Of a DNA stretch of 64,000 nt, positions 63,991 to 64,000 are shown piece after piece. Numbering within the stretch: position 1 is the stretch's first letter; each line of letters opens with the position of its first letter. The position numbers were made by a program, and so were the translations under genes. The notes below the pieces were generated by a model, which made no database searches, was not told the origin of the DNA, and saw nothing but the letters and a program-made list of their open reading frames with translations. The DNA is taken from positions 1-64,000 of the forward strand of contig CAVWCL010000007.1 of the NCBI GenBank assembly GCA_963753485.1. The letters are read 5' to 3'. Origin of the DNA: CAWDLX01 sp963753485. Lineage in GTDB: Bacteria; Actinomycetota; Actinomycetes; Mycobacteriales; Micromonosporaceae.

Positions 63991-64000
63991 GGTCTCATGC

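Noticed and set aside
1..64000. CRISPR array, rRNA or tRNA genes
   Set aside because: No regularly spaced short repeats with unique spacers, no rRNA-like blocks and no cloverleaf-like sequences were noticed. A covariance-model search would be needed to exclude tRNA fragments at insertion sites.

Overview
The window is high-GC actinobacterial DNA. Its codon use, SARP and LuxR regulators, TPR-LuxR fusions, CTAG-targeting insertion sequences and a palindromic repeat near 54.8 kb (arms GTTAGGAGGGGCACCC and GGGTGCCCTTCCTAAC) suggest a filamentous actinomycete, perhaps Micromonosporaceae. That family-level placement is an inference. No rRNA, tRNA or CRISPR array was recognised.

Region 1 (1-18 kb) is a worn-down accessory region. 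It holds a partial phosphotransferase, several class I SAM methyltransferases, two alpha/beta hydrolases, a flavin monooxygenase and TPR-LuxR regulators. Between them lie remnants of MocR-type aminotransferases, an HD-GYP/LuxR regulator, an integrase and an isoprenylcysteine-methyltransferase-like protein. Two intact insertion sequences (IS1182-like at 4037-5914, IS1634-like at 7609-9482) each split a gene. Removing each element plus one CTAG duplication restores the host reading frame.

Region 2 (18.5-35.8 kb) is a nest of mobile DNA. A broken IS4-type transposase carries a VapBC toxin-antitoxin pair at its edge. Two copies of a 3.8 kb element encoding paired tyrosine recombinases (Tn554 TnpA/TnpB type), identical as far as can be read, lie in direct orientation 10,491 bp apart. 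Each interrupts a small zinc-ribbon gene at the same cysteine codon. Between them lies a complete tnpABC-type element, itself inside an IS21-like element whose 36-bp inverted ends are at 26266 and 35372. A 30-bp tract beside copy 2 is repeated on the opposite side of copy 1, a trace of how one copy moved or of a recombination event.

Region 3 (35.5-47.9 kb) holds a galactokinase fragment, a probable type II toxin-antitoxin pair, a lipoprotein, a large secreted protein, an IS110 remnant, a SARP/AfsR regulator divergent from a methyltransferase, a SpoU-type RNA methyltransferase and a DUF234-like ATPase preceded by three palindromes spaced exactly 16 bp apart.

Region 4 (47.9-64 kb) looks more stable. 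It contains a divergent pair of paralogous ~1000-residue surface proteins, each with an HExxH metalloprotease-like segment, a von Willebrand type D-like segment and C-terminal cysteine-paired repeats. A plus-strand cluster follows (UbiA prenyltransferase, polytopic membrane protein, fatty-acid desaturase, alpha/beta hydrolase, isoprenylcysteine-methyltransferase-like protein), probably for lipid or isoprenoid tailoring. The window ends in a minus-strand cluster of vWA protein, PP2C phosphatase and kinase with a cysteine tail, which matches the TerY-P triad known from tellurium/stress-response gene neighbourhoods.
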